A stretch of DNA of 64,000 bases from the NCBI RefSeq assembly GCF_001514205.1, contig NZ_KQ948768.1, positions 21,771-85,770 on the forward strand, in the 5' to 3' direction. Below the pieces are notes generated by a model. That model worked only from the letters and a program-made list of their open reading frames with translations. It was not told where the DNA came from and ran no database searches. This DNA comes from Streptomyces griseoruber (GTDB lineage Bacteria; Actinomycetota; Actinomycetes; Streptomycetales; Streptomycetaceae). This document shows, piece by piece, positions 49,047-57,765 of the stretch; positions within the stretch are counted from its first letter, which is position 1, and each line of letters begins with the position of its first letter. The position numbers were made by a program, and so were the translations under genes.

Positions 49047-50709
49047 CCTGCTGCGCATCGAGGAGCTGCACGTCGACTTCGCCACCGACACCGGCGCGGT
49101 GCCCGCCGTCCGCGGAGTCAACCTCTCCGTCGCCCCCGGCGAGGTGCTGGCCCTGGTCGGCGAGAGCGGCAGCGGCAAGACCGTCACCGCCCGCTCGGTC
49201 CTCGGCCTGCTGCCCGACACCGCGACCGTCCGCGGCCGTGTCCTGCTCGGCGCGGGCACCTCGGAGCCCGGGGAGGACGTGCTCACCGCGCCCGCGGCCC
49301 GGCTGCGCGCCCTGCGCGGAACGCATGCCGCGATGGTCTTCCAGGAACCCTCCACCGCGCTGAACCCCGTCTTCACCATCGGCTGGCAGCTCACCGAGGG
49401 CCTGCGCGCCCACGGACGCGGCGGCAGCAAGGCCGAACGGCGGGCACTGGCCGTGGACTGGCTCGACAAGGTCGGCATCCCCGACCCGGCCACCCGCGTC
49501 GACCACTATCCGCACCAACTGTCCGGCGGCCAGAAGCAGCGCGCCGTCATCGCCATGGCCCTCGCCCTGGACACCCGGCTCATCGTCGCCGACGAACCCA
49601 CCACCGCCCTGGACGTCACGGTCCAGGCGGAGATCCTCGAACTGCTCCACCGCTGCCGCACCGACTTCGGCACCGCCGTGCTGCTCATCACCCACAACAT
49701 GGGGGTCGTCGCCGACCTCGCCGACCGGGTGGCTGTGATGCGTGCGGGACAGGTGGTGGAACAGGCACCGGTACGTGATCTGTTCGCGGCGCCCGCACAC
49801 CCGTACACCCGGAAACTCCTCGCCGCCGTGCCGCACTTCGGTACCGGCGGACGCGCCGGGCCGCAGACGGCGGACGTCCAGGCACAGCATGTCGTGCGGG
49901 CCTCCGGCCTGGTCGTCGACTACCCGGGGAGGCTCGGGCGCAAGGGCTTCCGGGCGGTGGACGGGGTGAGCTTCGAGATCCGGCCGGGCGAGGTGCTCGG
50001 GCTGGTCGGCGAAAGCGGCAGCGGCAAGACCACCATCGGGCGGGCCATCGCCGGGCTGACCGCGGTGACCGGCGGACAACTGGAGCTGTTCGGCGAGCCG
50101 TTGACACGGAACTCACGGAAGCCGAGGACGGCCGGGCGGATCGGTTACGTCTTCCAGGACCCCGCCACCAGTTTCAACCCACTGCTGACGATCGCCGAGA
50201 GCATCGCGGAACCCCTCGTCGTGCACCGGCGGGAGCTGGGCGCGCAGGAGATCCGGGCGCAGGCCGAGTCGCTGCTCGAAGCGGTGCGGCTGCCCCGCGC
50301 CTACGCCGACCGCTACCCGCACGAGCTCAGCGGAGGGCAACGGCAGCGGGCCGGTCTCGCGCGGGCGCTCGCGCTGCGGCCGAGGCTGCTGATCGCGGAC
50401 GAGCCGACCTCCGCGTTGGACGTGTCCGTGCAGGCCAAGGTGCTGGACCTGTTCGGCGAGCTCCAGCGGGAACTGGGCTTCGCGGCACTGTTCGTCAGCC
50501 ACGACCTGGCCGTGGTCGAACAGGTCGCCGACCGGGTGGTGGTACTGCACCGGGGCCGGATCGCCGAGGAGGGTCCCACCAGCCAGGTGCTCGGCAGCCC
50601 GCAGGACGACTACACCCGCCGGCTCGTCGCCGCCCTGCCGGTGCCCGACCCGGTCCGGCAGGCGAGACGTCAGCAGCACCCCGTGGAGGAAGGAGTGGCC
50701 GGCTCATGA
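49039..50709 (+). CDS. Peptide ABC transporter ATPase, fused DppD-DppF type
   Basis: 556 aa with two ABC ATPase domains. Domain 1 (about 3-260): GESGSGKTVTARS, MVFQEPSTALNPVFTI, QLSGGQKQRAVIAMAL and LIVADEPTTALDVT. Domain 2 (about 300-540): GESGSGKTTIGRAIAGL, YVFQDPATSFNPLLTI, ELSGGQRQRAGLARAL and LLIADEPTSALDVS. Unlike the homologue at 5-7 kb, the linker lacks the Cys-rich peptide-transporter tail, so the two importers are paralogous systems rather than a recent copy. ATG 49039 is chosen at the domain start; it overlaps the permease end. Its stop overlaps the dipeptidase start as ATGA. Confidence 0.92.
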   Translation: MTDLLRIEELHVDFATDTGAVPAVRGVNLSVAPGEVLALVGESGSGKTVTARSVLGLLPDTATVRGRVLLGAGTSEPGEDVLTAPAARLRALRGTHAAMVFQEPSTALNPVFTIGWQLTEGLRAHGRGGSKAERRALAVDWLDKVGIPDPATRVDHYPHQLSGGQKQRAVIAMALALDTRLIVADEPTTALDVTVQAEILELLHRCRTDFGTAVLLITHNMGVVADLADRVAVMRAGQVVEQAPVRDLFAAPAHPYTRKLLAAVPHFGTGGRAGPQTADVQAQHVVRASGLVVDYPGRLGRKGFRAVDGVSFEIRPGEVLGLVGESGSGKTTIGRAIAGLTAVTGGQLELFGEPLTRNSRKPRTAGRIGYVFQDPATSFNPLLTIAESIAEPLVVHRRELGAQEIRAQAESLLEAVRLPRAYADRYPHELSGGQRQRAGLARALALRPRLLIADEPTSALDVSVQAKVLDLFGELQRELGFAALFVSHDLAVVEQVADRVVVLHRGRIAEEGPTSQVLGSPQDDYTRRLVAALPVPDPVRQARRQQHPVEEGVAGS

Positions 50710-51926
50710 CCGACGGCACACTGATCGACGAAGTACTCAGCAGCACACCCGTCTTCGACGGCCACAACGACCTGCCGGTGGCGCTGCGCGCTCGGACCGG
50801 TTACAGCGTCGAAGGCCTCGACGACGGCCGCCCGGAGCTGCACACCGACCTGCCCCGGCTGCGCGCCGGAGGGGTCGGCGCCCAGTTCTGGTCGGTGTAC
50901 GTCTCCTCCAAGCTGCCCGAGCCCGAGGCCGTGGTGGCCACCCTGGAGCAGATCGACGCCGTCTACCGGCTCGCCGCCCGCTACCCCGACACCCTGCGGA
51001 TCGCCTACACGGCGGCCGACGTGGAGCGGGCGTTCGGCGAGGGACGCATCGCCTCCCTGCTCGGGGTCGAGGGCGGGCACAGCCTCGCCGAGTCGACCGG
51101 GGTGCTGCGCTCCTACGCCCGGCTCGGCGTGCGCTACGTGACCCTCACCCACAACGACAACACCTCCTGGGCCGACTCGGCCACCGACAAGCCGGCGGTC
51201 GGCGGTCTCAACGACACCGGCCGCGCGATCGTCGCGGAACTGAACCGCACCGGCGTCCTTGTCGACCTCTCCCACGTCGCCGAGTCCACGCAGCGCGCGG
51301 CCCTCGCCGTGTCCACCGCCCCGGTCCTGTTCAGTCACTCCTCGACACGAGCGCTCAACGACCATCCCCGCAACGTGAGCGACGAGGTGCTGGAGCTGCT
51401 CCCCGGCAACGGGGGCGTGATCCAGCTGACCTTCGTGCCGTACTTCGTCTCCGCCGACGTCGCCGCCTGGGGCCAGGCACTCCAGGACGAACGCGTACGC
51501 CTCGGTCTGCCCGCCGTGCCCTGGAGCTGGCCGCCTGCACCACGCCCCGGCGAGGATCCGGCGCGGGTCGTCCAAGAGTACGCGGAGACCTTCACCGCGG
51601 CGCCCGACGACCGGTTGACGAGCTGGCTCGATGCCCATCCCCGGCCCGAGGTGACCGTCGCCCAGGTCGCCGACCACGTGGAGCACGCCCGTGAGGTGGC
51701 CGGGGTGGACCACATCGGCCTCGGCGGCGACTACGACGGGGTGGACCACCAACCGACCGGCCTCGCCGATGTCTCCGGCTATCCGGTCCTGCTGCGCGAA
51801 CTCGCCGACCGCCGCTGGTCCCGGCCCGAGCTGGAGGCCCTGACCGGCCGGAACGTCCTGCGGGTCCTGCGCGCCGCCGAGGAACGGGCCGCGGAGCCGC
51901 TGTGGCCCACGGTCCCGCTGCGCTGA
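50706..51926 (+). CDS. Membrane (renal-type) dipeptidase, peptidase family M19
   Basis: 406 aa zinc dipeptidase. The metal-site sequence is intact: FDGHNDLP near residue 18, the bridging Glu in GVEGGHS, VDLSHVAEST, FSHSSTRAL and the Asp in GLGGDYDG. The family cleaves dipeptides, including those with a D-residue at the C-terminal position, and cysteinyl-glycine-type thiol dipeptides. No signal peptide is seen, so it probably acts in the cytoplasm on imported peptides. Translational coupling (ATGA) to the importer ATPase places it as the last gene of the uptake operon. With the Cys leader peptide upstream, release of cysteine from a thiol dipeptide is an attractive hypothesis. Confidence 0.92.
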   Translation: MTDGTLIDEVLSSTPVFDGHNDLPVALRARTGYSVEGLDDGRPELHTDLPRLRAGGVGAQFWSVYVSSKLPEPEAVVATLEQIDAVYRLAARYPDTLRIAYTAADVERAFGEGRIASLLGVEGGHSLAESTGVLRSYARLGVRYVTLTHNDNTSWADSATDKPAVGGLNDTGRAIVAELNRTGVLVDLSHVAESTQRAALAVSTAPVLFSHSSTRALNDHPRNVSDEVLELLPGNGGVIQLTFVPYFVSADVAAWGQALQDERVRLGLPAVPWSWPPAPRPGEDPARVVQEYAETFTAAPDDRLTSWLDAHPRPEVTVAQVADHVEHAREVAGVDHIGLGGDYDGVDHQPTGLADVSGYPVLLRELADRRWSRPELEALTGRNVLRVLRAAEERAAEPLWPTVPLR

Positions 51927-52029
51927 CGCGGCGGTGGGACCGGGGTGGTCAGCATCGCTTGTTCCTGGCACCCGCAGAGGCGGGCGACGTACGGTGAACC
52001 GATCTGTTTCTGACGAGTGGAGGCCCTTG

Positions 52030-52146
52030 ATGCGCGTATCCGGCGCGGCGCCGCAGGGTGTGTGTCCCGGTGTGCGGCTGATCCTCCGCCGGCATGTCGA
52101 CTACTGCCGCACCTGTTCCGCCGTCTGTCCTCCCGCGCGCCCCTGA
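52030..52146 (+). CDS. Putative Cys-rich leader peptide (38 aa)
   Basis: ATG 52030 has GGAGG 8 nt upstream. The 38-aa product contains LRRHVDYCRTCSAVC, with four Cys in all (residues 12, 26, 29 and 33). RRHVD-x-CR-x-x-SA-x-C is the recognisable core of the actinomycete 'putative leader peptide' family linked to sulfur-assimilation operons. It lies about 140 bp upstream of three LLM flavin/F420 oxidoreductase genes, with a perfect hairpin between. Cys-codon stalling is the likely sensing step. Its resemblance to the leader at 45152 suggests that both operons answer to the same sulfur signal. Confidence 0.75.
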   Translation: MRVSGAAPQGVCPGVRLILRRHVDYCRTCSAVCPPARP

Positions 52147-52234
52147 TCACAGCCCGCCGGCCGACCTCTCTGCCGGACCGCTTGCCGGGACCCCGCCCGG
52201 TTTCCTCTCGCCGTGGCCCCGCCCGGCCGTACCG

Positions 52235-52254
52235 TCGTGGCCCCGAGGCCACGA
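52235..52254 (+). promoter_or_regulatory. Perfect 8-bp hairpin between leader peptide and LLM gene
   Basis: TCGTGGCC (52235-52242), loop CCGA, GGCCACGA (52247-52254): an 8-bp perfect stem ending 29 nt before the TTG start at 52284. A second CCGTGGCCCC segment at about 52211-52220 could compete for the same 3' arm, offering two alternative structures as in attenuators. No T-run follows, so translational masking or Rho-type termination is as likely as intrinsic termination. Confidence 0.5.
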
Positions 52255-52283
52255 GTTCCCGTGTTTCCCGGAAGGAACATCCA

Positions 52284-53384
52284 TTGTCCGGCCCCGCCCT
52301 GCACCTCGCCGTCGAGCTCGACGGTGACGGCTCCCACCCCGCGGCCTGGCGCCGCGCCGCCCACTCCCCCGACCAGTTGCTGACCCCGCGCCGGGTGGCC
52401 GGGCTCGCCACCGTGGCCGAGAACGCCGGGTTCACGTTGATCACCCTGGACGACGGGGTGCTGCCGCCCGGTGCCGCACCCGATCCCGTCGGCCGGATCG
52501 GGGCGATGGAGCGGGCGGCCTTCGTCGCGGCGTCCACGAGCACGATCGGGATCGCGCCCGTCGTCCCGGTCACGTATGCCGAACCCTTCCATGTCTCGAG
52601 CCAGTTGGCGTCCCTGGACCACATCTCCGCCGGCCGCGCCGGGTGGGTGGTGACGGAGGAGGAGTCTCCCGAGGCGGCCCGGGTCTGGGGGCGGCCGCCG
52701 GTCGCCGACGCCGACGCTCGGGTCCGGGAGTCGCGGGACGGGATCGAGGTGGTCCGATCCCTGTGGGATTCGTGGGAGGACGACGCGGTCATCAGGTCCG
52801 TGGCCACGAGCCGCTACCTCGACCGCGACCGGCTGCACTACATCGACTTCACCGGGGAGACCTACGCCGTCAAGGGCCCTGCGATCGTGCCGCGCCCGCC
52901 GCAGGGACAGCTCGTCGTCCTGGGACGGCCGGACCAGGTGCCCGCCGGGCAACTCGACGTGGCCCTGATCGCGGGGCGCGACCCGGTGGCAATCGCCACG
53001 GCCGCCGCGAGCGCGGGTACGCCTCGGGTCTTCGCCGAGGTCGAGGTGGCGCTGGACACGCCGGACGCGACCGGTGCCGAGCGCGTCGCCGACCTGGCGC
53101 GGTACGCGTCCTGGACCGACCGGGGACGGCTGCGGCACGTCGGTTCCGCGGACGGACTGGTCGCTGCTCTCGACGGGTTGAGCCGTCACGTGGACGGGGT
53201 ACGGCTGCACCCGCTGGTACTGGACGAGGACCTGCCCCTCCTCTCCCGTCTCGTCCTGCCGGCGCTGTCCGAGCGGCGTCTCGTCGCCAGGCCGCTGCCC
53301 GGCACGTCCCTGCGCTCAACACTGGGGCTGGCGCGCCCCGCCAACCGTTTCGCGGCCGCGGCCGTCCTGGAGGAAACCCGATGA
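52284..53384 (+). CDS. LLM-class flavin-dependent oxidoreductase
   Basis: 366 aa, bacterial luciferase-like TIM barrel. TTG 52284 is the start, with GGAAGGAA upstream and family homology beginning at about ALHLAVELDGDG. Landmarks: GLATVAENAGFTLITLDDG, AAFVAASTSTIGIAPVVPVTYAEPFHVSSQLASLDHISAGRAGWVV, and the VRSLWDSWEDDAV helix shared with the NtaA/SnaA/DszA monooxygenases. The C-terminal SLRSTLGLARPANRF matches related proteins. It probably uses reduced FMN and oxygen on a small substrate. It is translationally coupled to the next LLM gene. The leader peptide upstream hints at a role in sulfur scavenging. Confidence 0.85.
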   Translation: MSGPALHLAVELDGDGSHPAAWRRAAHSPDQLLTPRRVAGLATVAENAGFTLITLDDGVLPPGAAPDPVGRIGAMERAAFVAASTSTIGIAPVVPVTYAEPFHVSSQLASLDHISAGRAGWVVTEEESPEAARVWGRPPVADADARVRESRDGIEVVRSLWDSWEDDAVIRSVATSRYLDRDRLHYIDFTGETYAVKGPAIVPRPPQGQLVVLGRPDQVPAGQLDVALIAGRDPVAIATAAASAGTPRVFAEVEVALDTPDATGAERVADLARYASWTDRGRLRHVGSADGLVAALDGLSRHVDGVRLHPLVLDEDLPLLSRLVLPALSERRLVARPLPGTSLRSTLGLARPANRFAAAAVLEETR

Positions 53385-54781
53385 CCCGCACCGACCCTCT
53401 CGACGTCCCCCGGCCGCACGCCCAGCTGCACTTCGGCGTGTTCTTCCAGGGCGTCAACCACTGGACCATCTGGTCCGCCCCCGACAGCGGCTCGCAGATC
53501 GATCCCGCGTCCTTCCGCCGGGTAGCCCAGACAGCCGAGCGAGGCCTGTTCGACGCGTTCTTCCTCGGCGAGGGGCTGCGGCTCCGCGAGGTCGACGGCC
53601 GGATCCACGACCTCGACGTGGCCGGCCGGCCGGACGCCATCACCCAGCTCGCGGCGCTGGCCGCGGTCACCCGTCGGATCGGCCTGGTCTCCACCTCCAA
53701 CTCCACCTTCAACGAACCCGCGGACCTCGCCCGCCGCCTCTCCGGCCTGGACCTGCTCTCCGAGGGCCGGGCCGGCTGGAACGTGGTGACCACCGACAAC
53801 GCCTGGACCGGCGCCAACTTCCGCCGCGGCGGCTATCTCGACCACGCCGACCGCTACCGGCGCGCCGAGGAGTTCCTGACCGTGGCCCGCACCCTGTGGG
53901 ACGGCTGGGACGACCAGGCGGTCGCCACGTCCGTGCACGCTCCCGCCTGGTCGGTGCCCGGCGCCGTACGCCGGGTGCGCCACCGGGGCGCGCAGTTCGA
54001 CGTCGACCTCACCCCCACCCTGCCGCGCAGCGCCCAGGGCCACCCGGTCATCTTCCAGGCCGGTGACTCCGGCGAGGGACGCGACTTCGCCGCCCGCAAC
54101 GCCGACGTCATCTTCTCCGCGCACGGCAACGACTTCGACGACGCACTGGGCTTCGCCGACGACATCCGCGCCCGGCTGCGCGCCGCCGGCCGGCCCGAGG
54201 ACGACCTGCGGATCCTGCCCGGCACCGAGATCATCATCGGCGCCACCGAGGAGGAGGCCCAGGAGAAGAAGCGCTGGATCCGGCTCCAGCAGGTCACCCC
54301 CGCCACGGCCTTGGGGATCGCCGGGCTGCTGTGGGGCATCGACCTGTCCGACCGCGACGCCGACGGGCCGCTGCCCGCGGACGACCCGGTCGTCGCCGAG
54401 AACGACGGCTCCTTCGGTGCCCGGCGTATCGCCGACCAGCGCGCGGTGGTCGCCGAATGGCGGGCGAAGGCGGAGGCGCACGGCTGGTCGCTGCGGGAGA
54501 CCGTCATCGCGCTCGGCCCGCAACGCGGCCACGTCGGCACTCCGTCCGGCCTGGCCGACAAGTTCGCCCACTTCGTGCGGCACGGTGCGATCGACGGCTT
54601 CAACGTCACGCCGTACCTCATCCCCGACGGCCTCGACGACATCGTCGACCTGCTCGTCCCGGAACTGCAGGAACGCGGGGTCTACCGCACCGAGTACACC
54701 GGCACCACCCTGCGCGAGAACCTCGGCCTGCGCGAACCCCTCACGCAGCGGTCCGCGCGGGACCGACGGCAGGCAGGCTGA
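53381..54781 (+). CDS. NtaA/DmoA-family FMN-dependent monooxygenase
   Basis: 466 aa. ATG 53381 overlaps the preceding stop as ATGA. Family hallmarks: LHFGVFFQGVNHWTIW at the N terminus, FDAFFLGEGL, IGLVSTSNSTFNEPADLARRLSGLDLLSEGRAGWNVVTTDN, and HPVIFQAGDSGEGRDFAARNADVIFSAH. The end TGTTLRENLGLREP is typical of nitrilotriacetate, dibenzothiophene-sulfone and dimethylsulfide monooxygenases. It is a two-component enzyme requiring an external flavin reductase, which is not encoded in the window. In a leader-peptide-controlled operon, desulfurisation of an organosulfur compound is the most economical reading; the substrate is not determined. Confidence 0.9.
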   Translation: MTRTDPLDVPRPHAQLHFGVFFQGVNHWTIWSAPDSGSQIDPASFRRVAQTAERGLFDAFFLGEGLRLREVDGRIHDLDVAGRPDAITQLAALAAVTRRIGLVSTSNSTFNEPADLARRLSGLDLLSEGRAGWNVVTTDNAWTGANFRRGGYLDHADRYRRAEEFLTVARTLWDGWDDQAVATSVHAPAWSVPGAVRRVRHRGAQFDVDLTPTLPRSAQGHPVIFQAGDSGEGRDFAARNADVIFSAHGNDFDDALGFADDIRARLRAAGRPEDDLRILPGTEIIIGATEEEAQEKKRWIRLQQVTPATALGIAGLLWGIDLSDRDADGPLPADDPVVAENDGSFGARRIADQRAVVAEWRAKAEAHGWSLRETVIALGPQRGHVGTPSGLADKFAHFVRHGAIDGFNVTPYLIPDGLDDIVDLLVPELQERGVYRTEYTGTTLRENLGLREPLTQRSARDRRQAG

Positions 54782-54885
54782 GCACCGGGATGGCCCTTCC
54801 ACTCAGGACCGCGTACACATGACTGACAAGAAGCTGTCACACACGCACCGGAATGCGGGGTCGACCGGCGCCCGTTCTGACTGAC

Positions 54886-55809
54886 ATGACTGTTGGAGTA
54901 GCGCTCAACGCGTCCGACGCGCCGAACCAGGTCGACGCCACCGTACAACTGGCCCGGGAGGCCGCGGCCGCCGGTCTGCGGTCGGCCTGGTTCGGGCAGA
55001 CCTTCGGCGCGGACTCACCCCAGCTCGCGGCGATCGTCGGGCGGGAAGTGCCCGGACTGCAGGTCGGCACCTCCGCGATCCCCGTCTTCGGCCGCCACCC
55101 GCTGCTGGTGTCCAGCCAGGCCCAGACCGCCCAGGCCGCGACCCACGGCCGCTACCACCTCGGTCTGGCCCTGGGCACGAAACTGCTCACGGAGACCGGC
55201 TTCGGCCTGCCCTTCGAACGTCCCATCGCCCGGCTGCGTGAATTCCTCACCGCCCTACGGCAGTTGACCGAGACCGGCACGGCCGACTTCCGCGGTGAGC
55301 TGCTCACCGCGACCACCCCGGTCCCGGCGCGGGTACCGGGTGCCGAGACCGGTGTCCCCCTGCTGGTCGCCGCGATGGGACCACAGGCGCTGCGGGTCAG
55401 CGGTGAGCTGGCGGACGGGATCCTGCCCTACCTGGCGGGACCGCGCGCCCTGGCGGACCACATCGTGCCCGCCCTCACCGCCGCAGCCGAGGCCGCCGGC
55501 CGCCCCGCGCCCAGGATCGTGGCCCTGGTGCCCGGCGTGGTCACGGACAACGTGGACGCGGTGCGGGCCAAGGCCACCGAGAACCTCGCGTTCTACGAAC
55601 AGATCCCGTCCTACGCGCGGGTCATCGAACTCTCCGGCGGCCGGCGGGCCGCCGACCTGGCCGTGATCGGCGACGAGAAGACCGTCGAGGCCGAGGTACG
55701 CCGTTACCGCGACGCCGGCGCCACCGAGGTCGTGTTCTCGAGCACCGAGATCGCGGGAGAAGCCGACCGCCGACGCACCTGGCGGCTCCTCGGCGAACTG
55801 GCCCGCTGA
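54886..55809 (+). CDS. LLM-class oxidoreductase, F420-type (MSMEG_4879-like)
   Basis: 307 aa from ATG 54886, where homology begins (TVGVALNASDAPNQVDATVQ). An alternative start at 54853 adds 11 residues. Features: REAAAAGLRSAWFGQTFGADSPQ, TSAIPVFGRHPLLVSSQAQTAQAATHGRYHLGLALG, PLLVAAMGPQALRVSGELADG and the end GATEVVFSSTEI. The sequence resembles the MSMEG_4879-type F420-dependent group more than the FMN monooxygenases upstream. TGACA-N6-TGTCA lies at 54824-54839 just before it. No Shine-Dalgarno is evident, so leaderless translation is possible. It is probably part of the same oxidative gene set. Confidence 0.85.
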   Translation: MTVGVALNASDAPNQVDATVQLAREAAAAGLRSAWFGQTFGADSPQLAAIVGREVPGLQVGTSAIPVFGRHPLLVSSQAQTAQAATHGRYHLGLALGTKLLTETGFGLPFERPIARLREFLTALRQLTETGTADFRGELLTATTPVPARVPGAETGVPLLVAAMGPQALRVSGELADGILPYLAGPRALADHIVPALTAAAEAAGRPAPRIVALVPGVVTDNVDAVRAKATENLAFYEQIPSYARVIELSGGRRAADLAVIGDEKTVEAEVRRYRDAGATEVVFSSTEIAGEADRRRTWRLLGELAR

Positions 55810-55879
55810 GCACGCCGGTCGAACCGACGGCCCGACCGGCCCCCCTGCACCCCTGCACCCCCGTGACGAAGGAGAACCC

Positions 55880-56704
55880 ATGACCACCGAGGCCACCGCA
55901 ACGGACCTCCAGACCTTCACCGAGAACTGGCTGGAGTGGTACCGCGCCCAGGAGGCCCGGCTCGCCGACCCGCACGGGTTCCTGGCGATCACCGGCCTGC
56001 ACTGGCTCGACGACCGGCCCCAGCGCTTCTCCGACGCGCCCGGTGCGTGGCGCACCGGCCCCCACGGGGTCGTCGTAGACCTCGACGACGGCGAGGAACT
56101 GGTCGTCGACGGAACGCCGGTGCACGGGGAACACCACTTCGGCGTGCTTCCCGAACGCGGCGGCGTCGACGCCGTCTGGGGAGACGCCGTCATCGAGGTC
56201 GCCAAGCGCGGCGGCAACGACATCGTGCGCCCCCGTCACCCGGACGCGACGCTGCGCACGGCCTTCACCGGAACACCCGCCTACGCCCCGGACCCACGCT
56301 GGGCCGTGACGGGCCGCTACCTCCCCTTCGACACGCCACGACCGACCACCGTGGGTGCCGCGGTCGAGGGCCTTGAGCATGTGTACGACGCTCCGGGCAG
56401 GGTCGAGTTCGAGCTGGCCGGGCAGCAACTGTCGCTGACCGCGTTCCCCGGCCCCGGTGCGGGCCGCCTGATGGTGCTGTTCACCGACGCGACCTCCGGA
56501 GTCACCACCTACGCCGCCAACCGGGCCCTCGCCCTGGAGCCGCCCGCCGCCGACGGTACGGTCGTCCTGGACTTCAACCGCGCGGCGAACCTGCCGTGCG
56601 CCTACACGGACCTGGCCACCTGCCCGCTGCCTCCGGCCGAGAACCGGCTGCCGGTGGCGATCGAGGCCGGCCAGAAGATCCCCCGCGAGCGCGGCGGTTC
56701 CTGA
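55880..56704 (+). CDS. DUF1684-family protein
   Basis: 274 aa with GAAGGAGAA 7 nt before ATG 55880. The family pattern is clear: an N-terminal WLEWYRAQEARLADPHGFLAITGLHWLD, a beta-rich middle with RHPDATLRTAFTGTPAY, and the terminal Cys-containing signature CAYTDLATCPLPPAENRLPVAIEAGQK. DUF1684 proteins are widespread in actinomycetes; the two Cys and a Pro-Pro-x-x-N-x-L motif are conserved but the biochemical function is unknown. It lies 70 bp after the F420-type LLM gene on the same strand, probably in the same transcript, consistent with involvement in metabolism of the same compound. Confidence 0.9.
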   Translation: MTTEATATDLQTFTENWLEWYRAQEARLADPHGFLAITGLHWLDDRPQRFSDAPGAWRTGPHGVVVDLDDGEELVVDGTPVHGEHHFGVLPERGGVDAVWGDAVIEVAKRGGNDIVRPRHPDATLRTAFTGTPAYAPDPRWAVTGRYLPFDTPRPTTVGAAVEGLEHVYDAPGRVEFELAGQQLSLTAFPGPGAGRLMVLFTDATSGVTTYAANRALALEPPAADGTVVLDFNRAANLPCAYTDLATCPLPPAENRLPVAIEAGQKIPRERGGS

Positions 56705-56842
56705 GCCGGACCCGGTACCGGTCCAACTGCCCCCGCAGGGCGTCGCTTTGCGGCATTGACGGACGGCAGGAGCCCTCCGCCAGGCTCCTGTACTCCATCG
56801 ACACCAGCGTGGTCTCAGCGCTCATCGGCGCGAGGCGGTTTG

Positions 56843-57293
56843 ATGAAAGTCCTCGTTGTCGACGACCACCCGGTGGCACGCCGCGGACTGCGCGCAGTGG
56901 TGACCTCCAACCTCGGGGAATGCGAGATTCTCGAAGCCGACGACGCGACAACGGCTCTCGCTCACGCTCACGACGAGTGTCCGGAGATGATCCTTCTGGA
57001 CGCCCGGATGCCTGAGTCCATGCCGCCGGAGGAGCTGTGCCGTGAACTGCGCGAGTCACTCCCGAACGTCGTCATCGTCATCTTCACCGCCTTCGACGAC
57101 GCCGAGGTCCTTCATGCGTGCGTCGCCGCGGGCGCGAACGGGTGCCTGCTTATCGGGAACAGGAGGTGCTCAGGCGACCGTGAAGGGATATGCGACCGAC
57201 CTTCTCCAGAAGCTGGACGCTTCCTCCCGGCTGGAGGCAGTGGTCCGCGCGTACGAACTCGGGCTTGTCGCGCCCGGTACGGAAAGGGTGTGA
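56843..57293 (+). pseudogene. NarL-type response regulator with internal deletion and frameshift
   Basis: ATG 56843 begins KVLVVDDHPVARRGLRAVV, a CheY-like receiver with acidic pocket DDH, phospho-Asp in MILLDARMPE, and Thr in IVIFTAFDDAEV. It reads to GANGCLL at about residue 103. The usual receiver end and first half of the LuxR HTH are missing. The next recognisable sequence, in another frame, is TVKGYATDLLQKLDASSRLEAVVRAYELGLV, the recognition helix and tail of the HTH, ending at 57293. A deletion of about 70 codons plus a frame change explains this. No histidine kinase is nearby. Confidence 0.72.
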
Positions 57294-57370
57294 TCACCTC
57301 GGAGGTCGGCCGGAAGTCCCTGTGGCGTTTCCAACATCGGCTGGATGAGCATGCGTGGGACGAGGCAGAT

Positions 57371-57395
57371 TTGTCGCGTAGCTGTCACGCGACAA
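57371..57395. promoter_or_regulatory. 9-bp perfect inverted repeat, likely operator
   Basis: TTGTCGCGT (57371-57379), 7-nt spacer, ACGCGACAA (57387-57395). It ends 16 nt before the TTG that starts the SnoaL-like frame at 57412 and lies in the gap after the broken response regulator. Its size and symmetry fit a dimeric repressor such as a TetR- or GntR-type protein; no such regulator is encoded in the window. Confidence 0.5.
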
Positions 57396-57411
57396 GGGAG
57401 TCGCCCACGAC

Positions 57412-57765
57412 TTGGAGCGCAACAAACACGCCGTGGAAGGCTTGTTCGAGATCATCTACGGGTCGACCGAAGGACTCGACCGCCTCGACGAATTCGTCGC
57501 CGAGGACTACGTCCAGCACAACCCGAACCTCGCCCAGGGACGTGAGGGGCTGAGGGAGTTCTTCACCCACGTCCTGTCCCTCCCGCCGTCGGAGCGACTC
57601 GATCCCACGAAGACAGTGACGGTCAACCTGGTCGCCGAGCGCGATCTCGTCCTGCGACACGAGATCCGCACGGACGGAGTACTCTTCGATCTTTTCCGGG
57701 TGAAGGACGGCCTGTTGCAGGAACATTGGGACGCGTTCCGCCCGAATCCCGACACACCCCAATCC
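57412..57765 (+). pseudogene. SnoaL-like protein, stop lost and reading into antisense of neighbour
   Basis: From TTG 57412 (AAGGGAG about 11 nt upstream) the frame gives NKHAVEGLFEIIYGSTEGLDRLDEFVAEDYVQHNP and, near the end, RTDGVLFDLFRVKDGLLQEHWDAF. This is the predicted SnoaL-like, aldol-condensation type of NTF2 fold (COG4922-like), about 115-120 aa. Similarity ends at PNPDTP (about 57760), but there is no stop. The frame continues to 58227 across the opposite strand of the next SnoaL-like gene. The native C terminus and stop were probably lost at the junction. Activity is uncertain because the core fold appears complete. Confidence 0.6.

Noticed and set aside
52643..53380. Long N-terminal extension of the NtaA-type monooxygenase
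   Set aside because: It overlaps the preceding LLM gene in another frame; ATG 53381 gives ATGA coupling and the correct family N terminus.
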